Of a stretch of DNA of 64,000 nucleotides, positions 34,690 to 46,518 are shown in pieces. Positions within the stretch are counted from its first letter, which is position 1, and each line of letters opens with the position of its first letter. Made by a program: the position numbers and the translations under genes. Source of the DNA: Scolanthus callimorphus (Eukaryota > Cnidaria > Anthozoa > Actiniaria > Edwardsiidae); the NCBI GenBank assembly GCA_033964015.1, contig CM066913.1, positions 29,972,790 through 30,036,789 on the forward strand, in the 5' to 3' direction. The notes below the pieces were generated by a model. The model was not told where the DNA came from. It made no database searches and worked only from the letters and a program-made list of their open reading frames with translations.

Positions 34690-35150
34690 TGTTACCGAAG
34701 TTCCACATTCAGCTCAACTTCCCCTGCTAAAGCGAGAAACAGAAGCAGACCATTCAAGCAGGGAGAAATCCCCGCACTGTGCCCCACCCGAAGGGGAGGG
34801 GGCGGCGCTTTGAAATAACTCATGCGTTACATTAACAAACTCTGTAAAGACCTTTACCATTATGTCCGTGTTTTATCTAGGAAAGCTGGAAAAATAGCTG
34901 GAAAAATAGATTTTGACATGTCAGAATGAAGCCTGTTATCAGCTGTTTCTAGCGATATATTTTTTTATCTCGTTGCGATCAATATTTTCGGAGAAATCTG
35001 GCCGAGTTTAGTATTGGGTCGAATAAGGGGTTTGGGTAGCCTCCCGAGGCCGTTTTTACCGCACCAATAAAATATCAAAAATACAAACAAATGCAAGGCG
35101 CTTTGGAAAATTTAAGCTGGCAGAACTGAAGAGCACATAATTCTTGTCAT
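34690..35150. other. No gene recognised
   Basis: After a GC-rich patch (cccgaaggggagggggcggcg, around 34788-34809) the sequence is plain AT-rich spacer up to the first partial AAA+ unit. Confidence 0.5.
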
Positions 35151-35159
35151 TTTAAGCTA

Positions 35160-35515
35160 TAAAACTTACTAGAATCATTTCCTCAAAGCTTCGAGAATAT
35201 CAACCAAGCAATGCAAGCTCTTTACAACGCGGCACTTTGCAAGAAAGTCTTTGAAAGGCGATAGAGCACCTCAAAAGTCACCTGGATCTGAGCAGCGTTC
35301 TTTTGGAAGACACAAGCACCTTCACAAAGGAGGACTTCGACTACGCTTTCCGATGTCAGAGAAGCAGTTACAGAAAGTATTCAAGGAAGGGCTTGGAAAT
35401 TCTAGAGTGGATTGGAGATTCCAGGGGAGGGGGGTGTCACTTTTCAACACACTTCCGTGGAGTAAAGGGGGGAGCATATTTTCTTCAATCACACACAACT
35501 GTTAACGCACCATAA
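35160..35515 (+). pseudogene. AAA+ unit 1: C-terminal part only
   Basis: Only the last part of the AAA+ lid (NINQA...ALYNAALC) and the following exon-like segment (DTSTFTKEDFDYAFRCQRSSYRK) are present, with a small insertion (aagtcttt) after ctttgcaag relative to other units. The Walker B half is missing upstream. The frame then runs into the repeat tail shared by all units. Confidence 0.65.
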
Positions 35516-36403
35516 ATCCTTGAATTAGTGCCTGCTGGACACTTATCCACATAAAACATTCCTAAGCATATTATTTAATCTATCGGAAGCAACTAATTCC
35601 TAAAAGTACTAAATAAAAAAGTTCTCACCATTGCATAAGTACCAATCTGTCTAAAACTAATGCTTCCATTGCAATTGTTGGGCTGATAGAGGCAATCTGT
35701 GTGCCTCCCGAGCTACCAAACAGAAACATGGTAAATCTATTTTAAAGTGGTAAATCTAGTGAAAGACTGAATGTTATTCTTCCTTGATTTTATGTTTTCA
35801 TTATTTTTATTGCTTTTACAAAGATAATGGGACTCCAGTATGTTTCGTTACTAAAATGCATAATAATATCCATAGCTATATGCTTTCATTTTGTAAATTA
35901 GACTGGAAAAGAAGGTATGTGTTAAAGTTTCATCAGACGTATTTCAGTGACAAAGCAGCAACCAGAGATCGCTCTTGGACAGGCCATCCATGGCCTATGG
36001 CAAAAATAATATTAACATAATGACTGTATAGTTCAGTCATCTAATGAATTGTTTTCGGGTCAAGTGGGAACTAATTGCAAAAGAATTTTTTTTCACTGCC
36101 AGATGATAGGTAATAGTCAGTTAAGTAACACACTAAAAATTCCCAAAAATTCGCGAAAGGGAAATTGTTAAAATAAAGCATTTTTGTAATTCCGGACTTG
36201 ACCATAGGGTACGCCGTTCTGTGATTTACTTCTTTTCTTTAATTGCACAACCAATTCCCAAGAATAACATACAACACCTAAAATGTATGCAAACTAAGTA
36301 ATAGGACATTGGATGGTTTCTCTATGAAGTTTATACATTTTTTCGCCTTTACTATTGTAACTGGATCATTTGTGTATACCAGGTTAAGCCTGGTGTATGT
36401 ATT

Positions 36404-36960
36404 TTGGTGAAAATTTATCAGTTTCTTTACGTTTTTCCCGCTGGGGTACTTTTTAGCGATGAAGCCTACCAATTCGCGGGAAGCGAATCGAAACAGGACT
36501 TCGGTAAGCAGGCCCTAAACACGCTCATGAAGCATTTAAACCATGACATCTGCAAAGACAGTCCAGTCATAATCATGACTGGATATGAGCTTGAAATGAC
36601 AAAAATTATGAGAACAAATCCAGGCCTTTTCCGTCGGTTTATAGAAACATAAGGTTTGAGGATTATAATTCATATAGCATGGCCAACATCCTCAAAAAGG
36701 TGATAGCAAAAAAGAATTTCATCATATCTGAAAACATACTAGAGTCATTTCCTCAAAGCTTCGACAATATCAACCAAGCAACGCGAGCTCTTTACAACGC
36801 GGCACTTTGCAAAGGCGATAGAGCACCTCAATAGTCGCTTTGATCTGAGCAGCATTCGCTTGGAAGACACAATCTTCTTCACAAAGAAGGACTTCAACTA
36901 TGCTTTCCGATGTCAGAGAAGCAGTTACAGAAAGTATTCAAGGAAGGGCTTGGAGATTCC
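36404..36960 (+). pseudogene. AAA+ unit 2 (CbbX/SpoVK-type), frameshifted
   Basis: The frame to 36652 has AGVLFSDEAYQFAG (Walker B, with Ser before DEA), FGKQALNTLMKHLN, VIIMTGYELEM (sensor 1 region) and NPGLFRRF (arginine finger). These are the hallmarks of CbbX/SpoVK-like AAA+ ATPases. A one-base deletion after RRFIE brings a stop; in another frame FEDYNS...ILKKVIAKKNFIISENIL follows. No Walker A exon exists anywhere in the array, so ATP binding is impossible from this unit alone. Confidence 0.75.
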
Positions 36961-37668
36961 AGAGGGGATGTGTCACTATTCAACACACTTCCGTGGAGTG
37001 AGGAGGGGGATATTTTCTGGAACCACACACAACTGTTAACGCACCATAACTCCTTGAATTAGTGCCTGCTGGACACTTATCCACATAAAACATTCCTAAG
37101 CATATTATTTAATCTATCGGAAGCAACAAATTCCTATAAAGCAACTAATTCCTAAAATACGAAATAAAAGAGTTATTACCATTGCATAAGTAGCAATCTG
37201 TCTAAAACTAACGCTTCCATTGCCATTGTTGGGCTGATAGAGGCAATCTGTGTGCCCTCCCGGGCTACCAAACTGAAATATGGTAAATCTATTTTAAAGT
37301 GGTAAATCTAGTGAAAGACTGAATGTTATTCTTCCTTGATTTCATGTTTTCATTATTTTTATTGCTTTTACAAAGATAATGGGACTCCAGTATGTTTCGT
37401 TACTAAAATGCATAATAATATCCATAGCTATATGCTTTCATTTTGTAAATTAGACTGGAAAAGAAGATATGTGTTGAAGTTTCATCAGACGTATTTCAGT
37501 GACAAAGCAGCAACCAGAGATCGCTCTTGGACAGGCCATCCATGGCATATGGCAAAAATAATATTAACATAATGACTGTATAGTTCAGTCATCTAATGAA
37601 TTTTTTTTCGGGTCAAGTGGGAACTAATTGCAAAAGAAATTTTTTTCACTGCCAGATGATAGGTAATA

Positions 37669-37850
37669 GAGCAGATTTCGTATGACTGTGAAAAGTGCCG
37701 CGGTACGGCGCGGTACTGTCGAGGTGGCGGTACGAAACCTGGCCTGCTGTAAATGGAATGAAATCGCCAATGAAATCGCGTAGTCGCGGTACGGTCGCGG
37801 CGCGGAACAACTTTGTCACGGTACTTTTCACAGTCATACGAAATCTGCTC
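37669..37850. mobile_element. 182-bp MITE with TA target duplication
   Basis: The ends are GAGCAGATTTCGTATGACTG and its exact inverse, and the element is flanked by TA on both sides. The other units have the uninterrupted empty site (ggtaatagtcagttaagt), which proves insertion. TA duplication with perfect inverted ends suggests a Tc1/mariner-mobilised non-autonomous element. The interior is rich in cggtac. Confidence 0.9.
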
Positions 37851-38140
37851 TAGTCAGTTAAGTAACACACTAAAAATTCCCAAAAATTCGCGAAAGGGAA
37901 ATTGTTAAAATAAAGCATTTTTGTAATTCCGGACTTGACCATATGGTACGCCGTTCTGTGATTTACTTCTTTTCTTTAATTGCACAACCAATTCCCAAGA
38001 ATAACATACAACACCTAAAATGTATGCAAACTAAGTAATAGGACATTGGATGGTTTCTCTATGAAGTTTATACATTTTTTCGCCTTTACTATTGTAACTG
38101 GATCATTTGTGTATACCAGGTTAAGCCTGGTGTATGTATT

Positions 38141-38700
38141 TTGGTGAAAATTTATCAGTTTCTTTACGTTTTTCCCGCTGGGGTACTTTTTAGCGATGAA
38201 GCCTACCAATGCGCGGGAAGCGAATCGAAACAGGACTTCGGTAAGCAGGCCCTAAACACGCTCATGAAGCATTTAAACCATGACATCTGCAAAGACAGTC
38301 CAGTCATAATCATGACTGGATATGAGCTTGAAATGACAAGAATTATGAGAACAAATCCAGGCCTTTTCCGCCGGTTTATAGAAACATAAGGTTTGAGGAT
38401 TATAATTCATATAGCATGGCCAACATCCTCAAAAAGGTGATTGCAAAAAAGAATTTCATCATATCTGAAAACATACTAGAGTCATTTCCTCAAAGCTTCG
38501 ACAATATCAACCAAGCAACGCGAGCTCTTTACAACGCGGCACTTTGCAAAGGCGATAGAGCACCTCAATAGTCGCTTTGATCTGAGCAGCATTCGCTTGG
38601 AAGACACAATCTTCTTCACAAAGAAGGACTTCAACTATGCTTTCCGATGTCAGAGAAGCAGTTACAGAAAGTATTCAAGGAAGGGCTTGGAGATTCCAGA
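38141..38700 (+). pseudogene. AAA+ unit 3, same frameshift as unit 2
   Basis: Nearly identical to unit 2, with Phe to Cys (AYQCAG) and Lys to Arg changes. It carries the identical one-base deletion after RRFIE, so units 2 and 3 descend from one already broken copy. The downstream exon-like segment with DFNYAFRCQRSS is in another frame. This unit is preceded by the only copy with the 182-bp TA-flanked insertion. Confidence 0.75.
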
Positions 38701-39556
38701 GGGGATGTGTCACTATTCAACACACTTCCGTGGAGTGAGGAGGGGGATATTTTCTGGAACCACACACAACTGTTAACGCACCATAACTCCTTGAATTTGT
38801 GCCTGCTGGACACTTATCCACATAAAACATTCCTAAGCATATTATTTAATCTATCGGAAGCAACTAATTCCTATAAAGCAACTAATTCCTAAAATACTAA
38901 ATAAAAGAGTTATTACCATTGCATAAGTAGCAATCTGTCTAAAACTAACGCTTCCATTGCCATTGTTGGGCTGATAGAGGCAATCTGTGTGCCCTCCCGG
39001 GCTACCAAACAGAAACATGGTAAGTCTCTTTTAAAGTGGTGAATCTAGTGAAAGACTGAATGTTATTCTTCCTTGATTTTATGTTTTCATTATTTTTATG
39101 GCTTTTACAAAGATAATGGGACTCCCGTATGTTTCGTTACTAAAATGTATAATAATATCCATAGCTATATGCTTTCATTTTGTAAATTAGACTGGAAAAG
39201 GAGATTTGTGTTGAAGTTTCATCAGACGTATTGATGGTTATCTATGCTCTTTCAATTTCAGTGACAAAGCAGCGACCAGAGATCGCTCTTGGACAGGCCA
39301 TCCATGGCCTATGGCAAAAATAATATTAACATAATGACTGTATAGTTCAGTCATCTAATGAATTTTTTTTCGGGTCAAGAGGAAACTAAATGCAAAAGAA
39401 TTTTTTTTTCACTGCCAGATGATAGGTAATAGTCAGTTAAGTAACACACTAAAAATTCCCCAAAATTCGCGAAGGGAAAATTGTTAAAATAAAGCTGGAT
39501 CATTTGAAGTTTCATGGATCATTTGTGTATACCAGGTTAAGTCTGGTGTATGTATT

Positions 39557-39940
39557 TTGGTGATAATTTATCAGTTTCTTCACGTTTTTCCCGCTGGGGT
39601 ACTTTTCAGCGATGAGGCCTACCAATTCGCGGGAAGCGAATCGAAACAGGACTTCGGTAAGCAGGCCCTAAACACGCCCATGAAGCATTTAAACCATGAC
39701 ATCTGCAAAGACAGTCCAGTCACAATCATGACTGGATATGAGCTTGAAATGACAAAAATGATGAGAACAAATCCAGGCCTTTTCCGTCGGTTTAAAGAAC
39801 CATTGAGGTTTGAGGATTATAATTCATATAGCCTGGCCAACATCCTGAAAAAGACGATTGCAAAAAAGAATTTCATCATCTCTGAAAACATACTAGAGTC
39901 ATTTCCTCAAAACCCGAGCTACCAAACAGAAACATGGTAA
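39557..39940 (+). pseudogene. AAA+ unit 4, intact lid but deletion-fused end
   Basis: Here the frame passes through RRFKEPLRFEDYNSYSLANI without the deletion seen in units 2 and 3. It reads to ENILESFPQ and then jumps into PSYQTETW, because about 900 bp between the lid exon and the next unit's spacer have been deleted. It also differs by LNTPMKHL. This unit is closer to unit 5 than to 2 and 3. Confidence 0.75.
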
Positions 39941-40737
39941 GTCTCTTTTAAAGTGGTGAAACTAGTGAAAGACTGAATGTTATTCTTCCTTGATTTTATT
40001 TTTTCATTATTTTTATGGCTTTTACAAAGATAATGGGACTCCAGTATGTTTCGTTACTAAAATGTATAATAATATCCATAGCTATATGCTTTCATTTTGT
40101 AAATTAGACTGGAAAAGAAGATATGTGTTGAAGTTTCATCAGACGTATTTCAGTGACAAAGCAGCGACCAGAGATCGCTCTTGGACAGGCCATCCATGGC
40201 ATATGGCAAAAATAATATTAACATAATGACTGTATAGTCATCTAATGAATGTTTTTTCGGGTCAAGAGGGAACTAATTGCAAAAGAATATGTTTTAACTG
40301 CCAGATGATAGGTAATAGTCAGTTAAGTAACACACTAAAAATTCCCCAAAATTCGCGATGGCGAAACTGTTAAAATAAAGCATTTTGTAATTCCGGACTT
40401 TGACCACAGGGTACCCGCGTTGCGTGATTTACTTCTTTACTTTAATTGCAAAACAAATTCCCAAGAATAACATACAACACCTAAAAAGTATCCAAACTAG
40501 CCATACCCATATGTTCGTATAAAATAAAATTGATTCTATATCCGTGAAACTGAGTTTGGACTCTTCTTCGTGTGTTTCGTGTATGACGAGGAACGCCTGG
40601 TAGACTTGATGTCTTCGACTTTCCTTCGACCACTGTAAGTACATTGACATTGGATGGTTTCTGTATTAAGTTTATGCTTTTTTTCGCCTTTACTATTGTA
40701 ATTGGATCATTTGTGTATACCAGGTTAAGTCTGGAGT

Positions 40738-41400
40738 ATGTATTTTAGTGATAATTTATCAGTCTCTTCACGTTTTTTTCCCGCTGGGCTATTTTTCATC
40801 GATGTGGCCTACCAATTAGCGGGAAGCGAATCGAAACAGGACTTCGGTAAGCAGGCCCTAAACACGCTCATGAAGCATTTAAACCATGACATCTGCAAAG
40901 ACAGTCCAATCATTATCATGGCTGGATATGAGCTTGAAATGACAAAAATGATGAGAACAAATCCTGGCCTTTTCCGTCGGTTTATAGAACTATTAAGGTT
41001 TGAGGATTATAATTCATATAGCCTGGCCAACATCCTCAAAAAGGTGATTGCAAAAAAGAATTTCATCATCTCTGAAAACATACTAGAGTCATTTCCTCAA
41101 AGCTTCGAGAATATCAACCAAGCAACGCGAGCTCTTTACAACGCGGCACTTTGCAAAGGCGATAGAGCACCTCAATAGTCGCTTGGATCTGAGCAGCATT
41201 CGCTTGGAAGACACAATCTTCTTCACAAAGAAGGACTTCGACTACGCTTTTCGATGTCAGAGAAGCAGTTACAGAAAGTGTTCAAGGAAGGGCTTGGAAA
41301 TTCTAGAGTGGATGGGGGTCAATTCGCCTTATTTTTTTTCATTCAAATACTCAGCTATTTGCCTTTGGAGATTCCAGAGGGGATGTGTCACTATTCAACA
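40738..41400 (+). pseudogene. AAA+ unit 5, most complete lid region
   Basis: This is the longest frame (146 codons to 41178). It covers GLFFIDVAYQLAGSESKQDF (Walker B Asp kept but DE changed to DV), sensor 1, the arginine finger and the whole lid to ATRALYNAALCKGDRAPQ. A second frame, 41183-41416, continues with FTKKDFDYAFRCQRSSYRK. The replaced Walker B glutamate would abolish hydrolysis. An extra 60-bp segment (about 41320-41370) interrupts the repeat tail. Confidence 0.75.
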
Positions 41401-41459
41401 AACTTCCGTGGAGTGAGGAAGGGGATATTTTCTGGAACCACACACAACTGTTAACGCAC

Positions 41460-41961
41460 CATAAATCCTTCAATTAGTGCCTTCAGGACACTTATCCACA
41501 TAAAACATTCCTAAGCATATTATTTAATCTATCGGAAGCAACTAATTCCTAAAAAGCAACTAATTCCTAAAATACTAAATAAAAGAGTTACTACCATTGC
41601 ATAAGTAGCAATCTGTCTAAAACTAATGCTTCCATTGCCATTGTTCGGCTGATAGAGGCAATCTGTGTACCCTCCCGGGCTACCAAACAGAAACATGGTA
41701 AGTCTCTTTTAAAGTGGTGAATCTAGTTAAAGACTGAATGTTATTCGTCCTTGATTTTTTTTTTATTATTTTTATGGCTTTTACAAAGATAATGGGACTC
41801 AAGTATGTTTCGTTACTAAAATGTATAATAATATCCATAGCTATATGCTTTCATTTTGTAAAATACACCATTAATGTCATAATCACGCGTTTGTCGGGCG
41901 CAAAGAATTCGGGGGTGAACACATCCTAAAACTAATTTTGGTAGCCTTGAAACTAGAGTAC
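41460..41961. other. End of the array and spacer
   Basis: This carries the last repeat of the array spacer (through about 41865) and then about 100 bp of unique sequence (cgcgtttgtcgggcgcaaag) before the TTAA element. No gene is seen. Confidence 0.5.
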
Positions 41962-41965
41962 TTAA

Positions 41966-44900
41966 GAGCCATTGTCTGAGAAAGTTTCCAGGCAGGAAAA
42001 GTGAGGGTCAACCGATTTCCTTCAAACTTGTGTCAGAAGTTAGGTTTGATGAGATATTACAAAAGCCACTTTGGTTTTGTTTTCTGGTATTTTGTTTCAA
42101 AGTTACAGGGGGGTCCTACTTTTGGCCCTCTGACCACCAAATTTTCATGTTTTGGGGAGTTGTATTATCATGGTTATTTCACCAAGACAATATAACTCCT
42201 GAAATAATAAACTACATGGTAACTATCTACTGTTAATGCCCTTTCAGAAAATATATGTGTCGTTGGCATAGCTTTGCTTGGACGAGCAGGGCCTCGCCCT
42301 AGTGTTAGCCAATTTTTGAGATGGAAAGAACTACTGAAAATCGCATATTTTTAGAAATTATTATTTTTTACCTGCAACAAGATCTGGCAATGACTTCACT
42401 TCCACAAATGACTTTGACCCTAGTACTAACAAAATCAGTTGAGAAAAAATTGGGCACTTCTGTATAAATTACTTTTTCAGGGCCATTTATTAGGCATGGT
42501 TGCACATAAGTCATTAGGCCAAAAGAGATCTTTTTATCACTAAATCCAAAGAATTCGTAGAAATAATAGCATCAATCACTTGTATTTGTTCTCAGCATAT
42601 ATCTGATCATCAATAAAAAGTGTCATTTGGCCTAAATCAAACTCCAATGTCCATGGCGATGCATAGAATACAACCGGAAAGCACAAAAATACCACATTTT
42701 CCAATGTTTCGACTTATTTCTTCTCGCCAAAAGCTCAATCTGATAAAATAAGCTAGCAATTACATCGACTAATGTTCCTAGATACACTTATGTTTACCTG
42801 CTTATATTGTCATGAGTCCCGAGCTTGGGAGCACAACATGGTCTGTCATTTGTGAGACAATAACACAGTCAAATTAGCGCCGCTTGTGCAAACATGTGCC
42901 CGTAATCTGCCTTCCTCAAGTCCTTTCCATCACTAAACAAGAATGTTCACGGCTATGGACCTTGTAACACAGCATGAAAAGTAAATTTCTTGACAAAATC
43001 AGCCTCCATGAAGACATATCCATAATGGATTCGCTGACCCGAACATCGAGGACCATTTCCAGGTAAACAAGACGTTGAAAATGAATCAAACAATACCAGA
43101 TCGTGCTTGTAATAAAGGTCACGAGAAATAAGGTCGCCTGTATGATCTGATTTCATCCTGAAAAGGGTGAAAAGGCCGATTTATACATAAAAGCAGTTCA
43201 AGTCACGCCGGACTGCTCCATAATGCGTGGACGCCATCTTGGACGGGAGCGCAGTGGGCCTGGGGAAGAGCGCGATGCATTCTGCGAAATTCACTGTGAT
43301 CTTTGTCGCATTTATGCAAAATGGATTGCTCCCGGAGTTGCTACTGCTCTTTTGGCAGCTCTTCGGATCCATGTGGCGCTGCAGATTGGGCGCTACACGA
43401 AAATGTTTTCGTTCCACTGCTGAGTTGAATCAAGAGAAAATGATCCCCAGAGAACGCAACCCCATGACCCATCTGAGTGGCAGCAGTTCTAAAAATAGAT
43501 TCATTGCACACGGATTCGAACTGTTTTCCGTTGGTTTAGAAGCGCGCACGTGTTGATGCAAGCAGCGTTGTCTGCGCACACTCTTATTTACCATGGCAAA
43601 TCAGTCAATCATATTACGAGAACAGCAACAGTGCAGCGTCACGTAGCATGCCGCATTGACCAGTGGTCACACATGCATCCTCACAGCGATGTCTGTTGCT
43701 AGGACACGTCCAATCAAAAGGCGTCGCTAAAAATAGCTCCCTGTTCTAAAAATAGAAAGTGTCACGCTCTTATGCCACTGTGATGGGGTTGCGTTCTCTG
43801 GGGATCATTTTCTCTTGGTTGAATTCAGATCTCACCGAGTGGCTCAAAAACACTAGTATACTACACGGCTCGGACGCGTCAGGCTCTTTCGATTAGAGCC
43901 GTCATGTTAAAGAAGAATGAAAAGGATTCCACTATTTCATGTATTGTTTCATATTATATTTTCAGTCGCCCCAAGGGGAACCCACAAGAAAAACGATTAA
44001 CGTTGCCCTACCCCCTACTCTTAATTTTGTCATATTCATACTTCCATCCCTATTCTCACCGCGGAAATGTGAAAAGACCCTATAGCCGGCATAGGCAACA
44101 TATTATGATATTTATATTATTCTGGGCATCCTCTCCCTCCCCTCTAAAAAATAATCATTTCATGTTGTTATTCCAAAATGTTCAGCTCAGTAAGCTACCG
44201 GTGCCAGAAGACGAGCTTGTTTTTGGGCGGCCCTTGCTGCCTGACGCGCCACAGTCTTTTTACTTGTTTTTTTTGACCCACTTGGCGAGATCTGAATTGC
44301 AACTCAGCAGTGGAACGAAAACATTTTCGTGTAGCGCCCAATCTGCAGCGCCACATGGATCCGAAGAGCTGCCAAAAGAGCAGTAGCAATCCATTTTGCA
44401 TAAATGCGACAAAGAGCACAGTGAATTTCGCAGAATGCATCGCGCTCTTCCCCAGGCCCACTGCGCTCTCGTCCAAGATGGCGTCCACGCATGATGGAGC
44501 AGTCCGGCGTGACTTGAACTGTTTTTCTTCATAATTCGGCCTTTTGAGGATGAAATCAGATCATTCAGGCGACCTTCTATCTCTTGATCTTTATTACAAG
44601 CACGATCTGGTATTGTTTGATTCATTTTCGACGTCTTGTTTAACTGGAAATGGTCCTCGATATTCGGGTCAGTGAATGTGGATCTGTCTTCATGGAGGCT
44701 GATTTTTGTCAAGAAATGTACTTTTCATGCTGTGTTACAAGGCCCATAGCCGTGAACATTCTTGTTTAGTGATGGAAAGGACTTGAGGAAGGCAGAGTGC
44801 ACATGTATGCACAAAGCGGCGATAATTTGACTGTGTTATTGTCCCACAAATGACAGACCATGTTGTGCTTCCAGGCTCAGGACTCGTGACAACATTTTAA

Positions 44901-45754
44901 GCAAGTCAACATATAAGTTAAGTGTATCTTTAATGCCCTAGGAACACTAGTCAATGTAATTGCTAGCTTGTTTTATCACATTGAGCTTTTGGAGAGAAGA
45001 AAAAAGTCGAAACATTGGAAAATGTGGTATTTCTGTGCTTTCCGGTTGTATTCTATGCATCGCCAGGGACATTGGAGTTTGATTTCGGCCAAATGACACT
45101 TTCTATTGATGATCAGATATATGCTGAGAACAAATACAAGTGATTGGTGCTATTATTTCTACGAATTCTTTGGATTTAGTGATAAAAAGATCTTTTCTGG
45201 CCCAATGACTTATGTGTCACCATGCCTAATAAATGGCCTTAAAAAAGTAATTTATACAGAAGTGCCCAATTTTTTCTCAACTGATTTTGTTAGTACAAGG
45301 GTCAAGGTCATTTGTGGAAGTGAAGTCATTGCCAGATCTTGTTGCAGGTAAAAAATAATAATTTCTAAAAAGTTGCCATTTTCAGTAGTTCTTTCCATCC
45401 CAAAAATAGGCTAAAACTAGGGCCAGGCCCTTCTCGTCCAGGCAAAGCTATGCCAACGACACATATATTTTCTGAAAGGGCATTAACAGTAGATAGTTAC
45501 CATGCAGTTTATTATTTCAGGAGTTATATTGTCTTGGTGAAATAACCATGATAATACAACTCCCCAAAACATGAAAATTTGGTGGTCAGAGGGCCAAAAG
45601 TAGGACCCCCCTGTAACTTTGAAACAAAATACCAGAAAACAAAACCAAAATGGCTTTTGTAATATCTCAACAAACCTAACTTCTGACACAAGTTTGAAGG
45701 AAATCGGTTGACCCTCACTTTTCCTGCCTGGAACACTTTCTCAGACAATGGCTC
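41966..45754. mobile_element. 3.8-kb TTAA element, two very long inverted arms
   Basis: GAGCCATTGTCTGAGAAAG at 41966 is repeated in inverse, with minor changes, at 45736-45754, and both ends are flanked by TTAA (41962-41965, 45755-45758). The inverted similarity continues from each end for about 1.5 kb: left arm to about 43855 (including a 387-bp insert), right arm from about 44270. The loop of about 415 bp has no recognisable gene. Some arm frames are open (e.g. 42030-42236, mirrored by 45689-45483) but carry no known domain. It is probably a non-autonomous Kolobok/piggyBac-like element. Confidence 0.85.
43431..43817. mobile_element. 387-bp MITE nested in the left arm
   Basis: Ends CAAGAGAAAATGATCCCCAG and its inverse are flanked by gttgaat (43424-43430 and 43818-43824). 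The right arm of the host palindrome has the corresponding empty site (gagttgcaattcag in inverse near 44298-44311). The insertion therefore happened after the palindrome arose. A 7-8 bp duplication fits a hAT-like origin, though the ends do not show the usual CAGNG start. Confidence 0.85.
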
Positions 45755-45758
45755 TTAA

Positions 45759-46108
45759 GGATGTAGGTAGCCAAGAGAGAAGAGTAGTTGCGTGAGTGAT
45801 AAGGGAGAACTTATACGATCATTTGGCTTTCTCTGTAAAGCGGTAAACTACACCGATCATCCAATAGAGAAAAAAACGTCTGGACAGACAAAGTCTAGTC
45901 ACTGAAACATTCCCCGTGGACCCAAGACTCCTCTCCCCCATCCCGACTGCATGCCTCCTCATTTTCGCTGCATCTGGACACGTGTTGCGAGGTTGCTTGT
46001 CCCACTTGCCGTGATAGCTTCCCCAAGCAGGTATCTCAGCATAAGGGGAGATCAAGATGGAAGGATTTGTAATCATCAAAAAGTAAACTCAAACACGTAC
46101 AAGCGACG
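45759..46108. other. Spacer between two transposons
   Basis: I recognise no gene here. A - strand frame 46079-45819 (86 codons) is open but lacks motifs. Confidence 0.45.
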
Positions 46109-46114
46109 CAAGTG

Positions 46115-46412
46115 TATGGTGGCCGAGGCGTGCCACAATGTTTTTGCTGGCTCTTCTGCTGCCTTATTTATTTTTCTTCAGGACTGTTTTCTTTTGATTT
46201 CAAAATTGTTTATATATATAGATTTTTTTATTTTCAATGTTTTCTTGTTTATTATTTTACTTTATTTTTATTTATTTTTCATTCCATTTTAATTTTTTTT
46301 CGAAACTACACTAAGATAAAAATTAATGAATTAAAAACAAACAAACAAAACGAAATAAAAAACGCCAGCAGCCTAGACGTGCGACACAGGTATCCCAAAC
46401 CACAGGTATCCC
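46115..46412. repeat. Left terminal inverted repeat of the IS3EU-like element
   Basis: The outer 22 bases match the right end with one mismatch. A long T-rich centre (46190-46310) and the inner motif cagcctagacgtgcgacaca, followed by two copies of cacaggtatccca (46386-46398 and 46402-46414), make up the arm. The + strand kinase leader starts immediately inside it. Confidence 0.75.
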
Positions 46413-46518
46413 AGTGAATAGACCATCTCGCACACGTGCTTTCTTGCTTCAGTTGTCTTTGCTTGCGCAGCGCTACCTACTACATCTTGGAAGAGAAAGA
46501 GAAGCTAGACCAAAGACA

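Larger units (their letters stand above)
35150..41740 (+). repeat. Irregular tandem array of AAA+ ATPase units
   Basis: A unit of about 1.55 kb is repeated: markers such as ttattcttccttgatttt recur at about 35770, 37325, 39062, 39976 and 41741, and the AAA+ exon recurs at 36410, 38147, 39563 and 40744. Spacing differs because one unit carries a 182-bp insertion (37669-37850), and the third and fourth have deletions. Units also share a 78-codon open frame (35784, 37336, 39990) and a tail ttccagaggggatgtgtcac. Copies are 90% or more alike by eye, so the array is young or is being homogenised. Confidence 0.9.

Noticed and set aside
35150..41740. CRISPR-like or satellite array
   Set aside because: The units are about 1.5 kb and contain gene pieces; this is segmental tandem duplication.
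43904..44386. 160-codon frame in the palindrome loop
   Set aside because: No domain; its end translates the right arm, whose mirror image encodes a different peptide, so it is likely chance.
42030..45689. Identical 68-codon frames on opposite strands
   Set aside because: They are mirror copies in the two arms of a palindromic element and lack any known domain.
46112..46417. Two Phe-rich frames of about 100 codons
   Set aside because: They translate the T-rich terminal repeat of the transposon.
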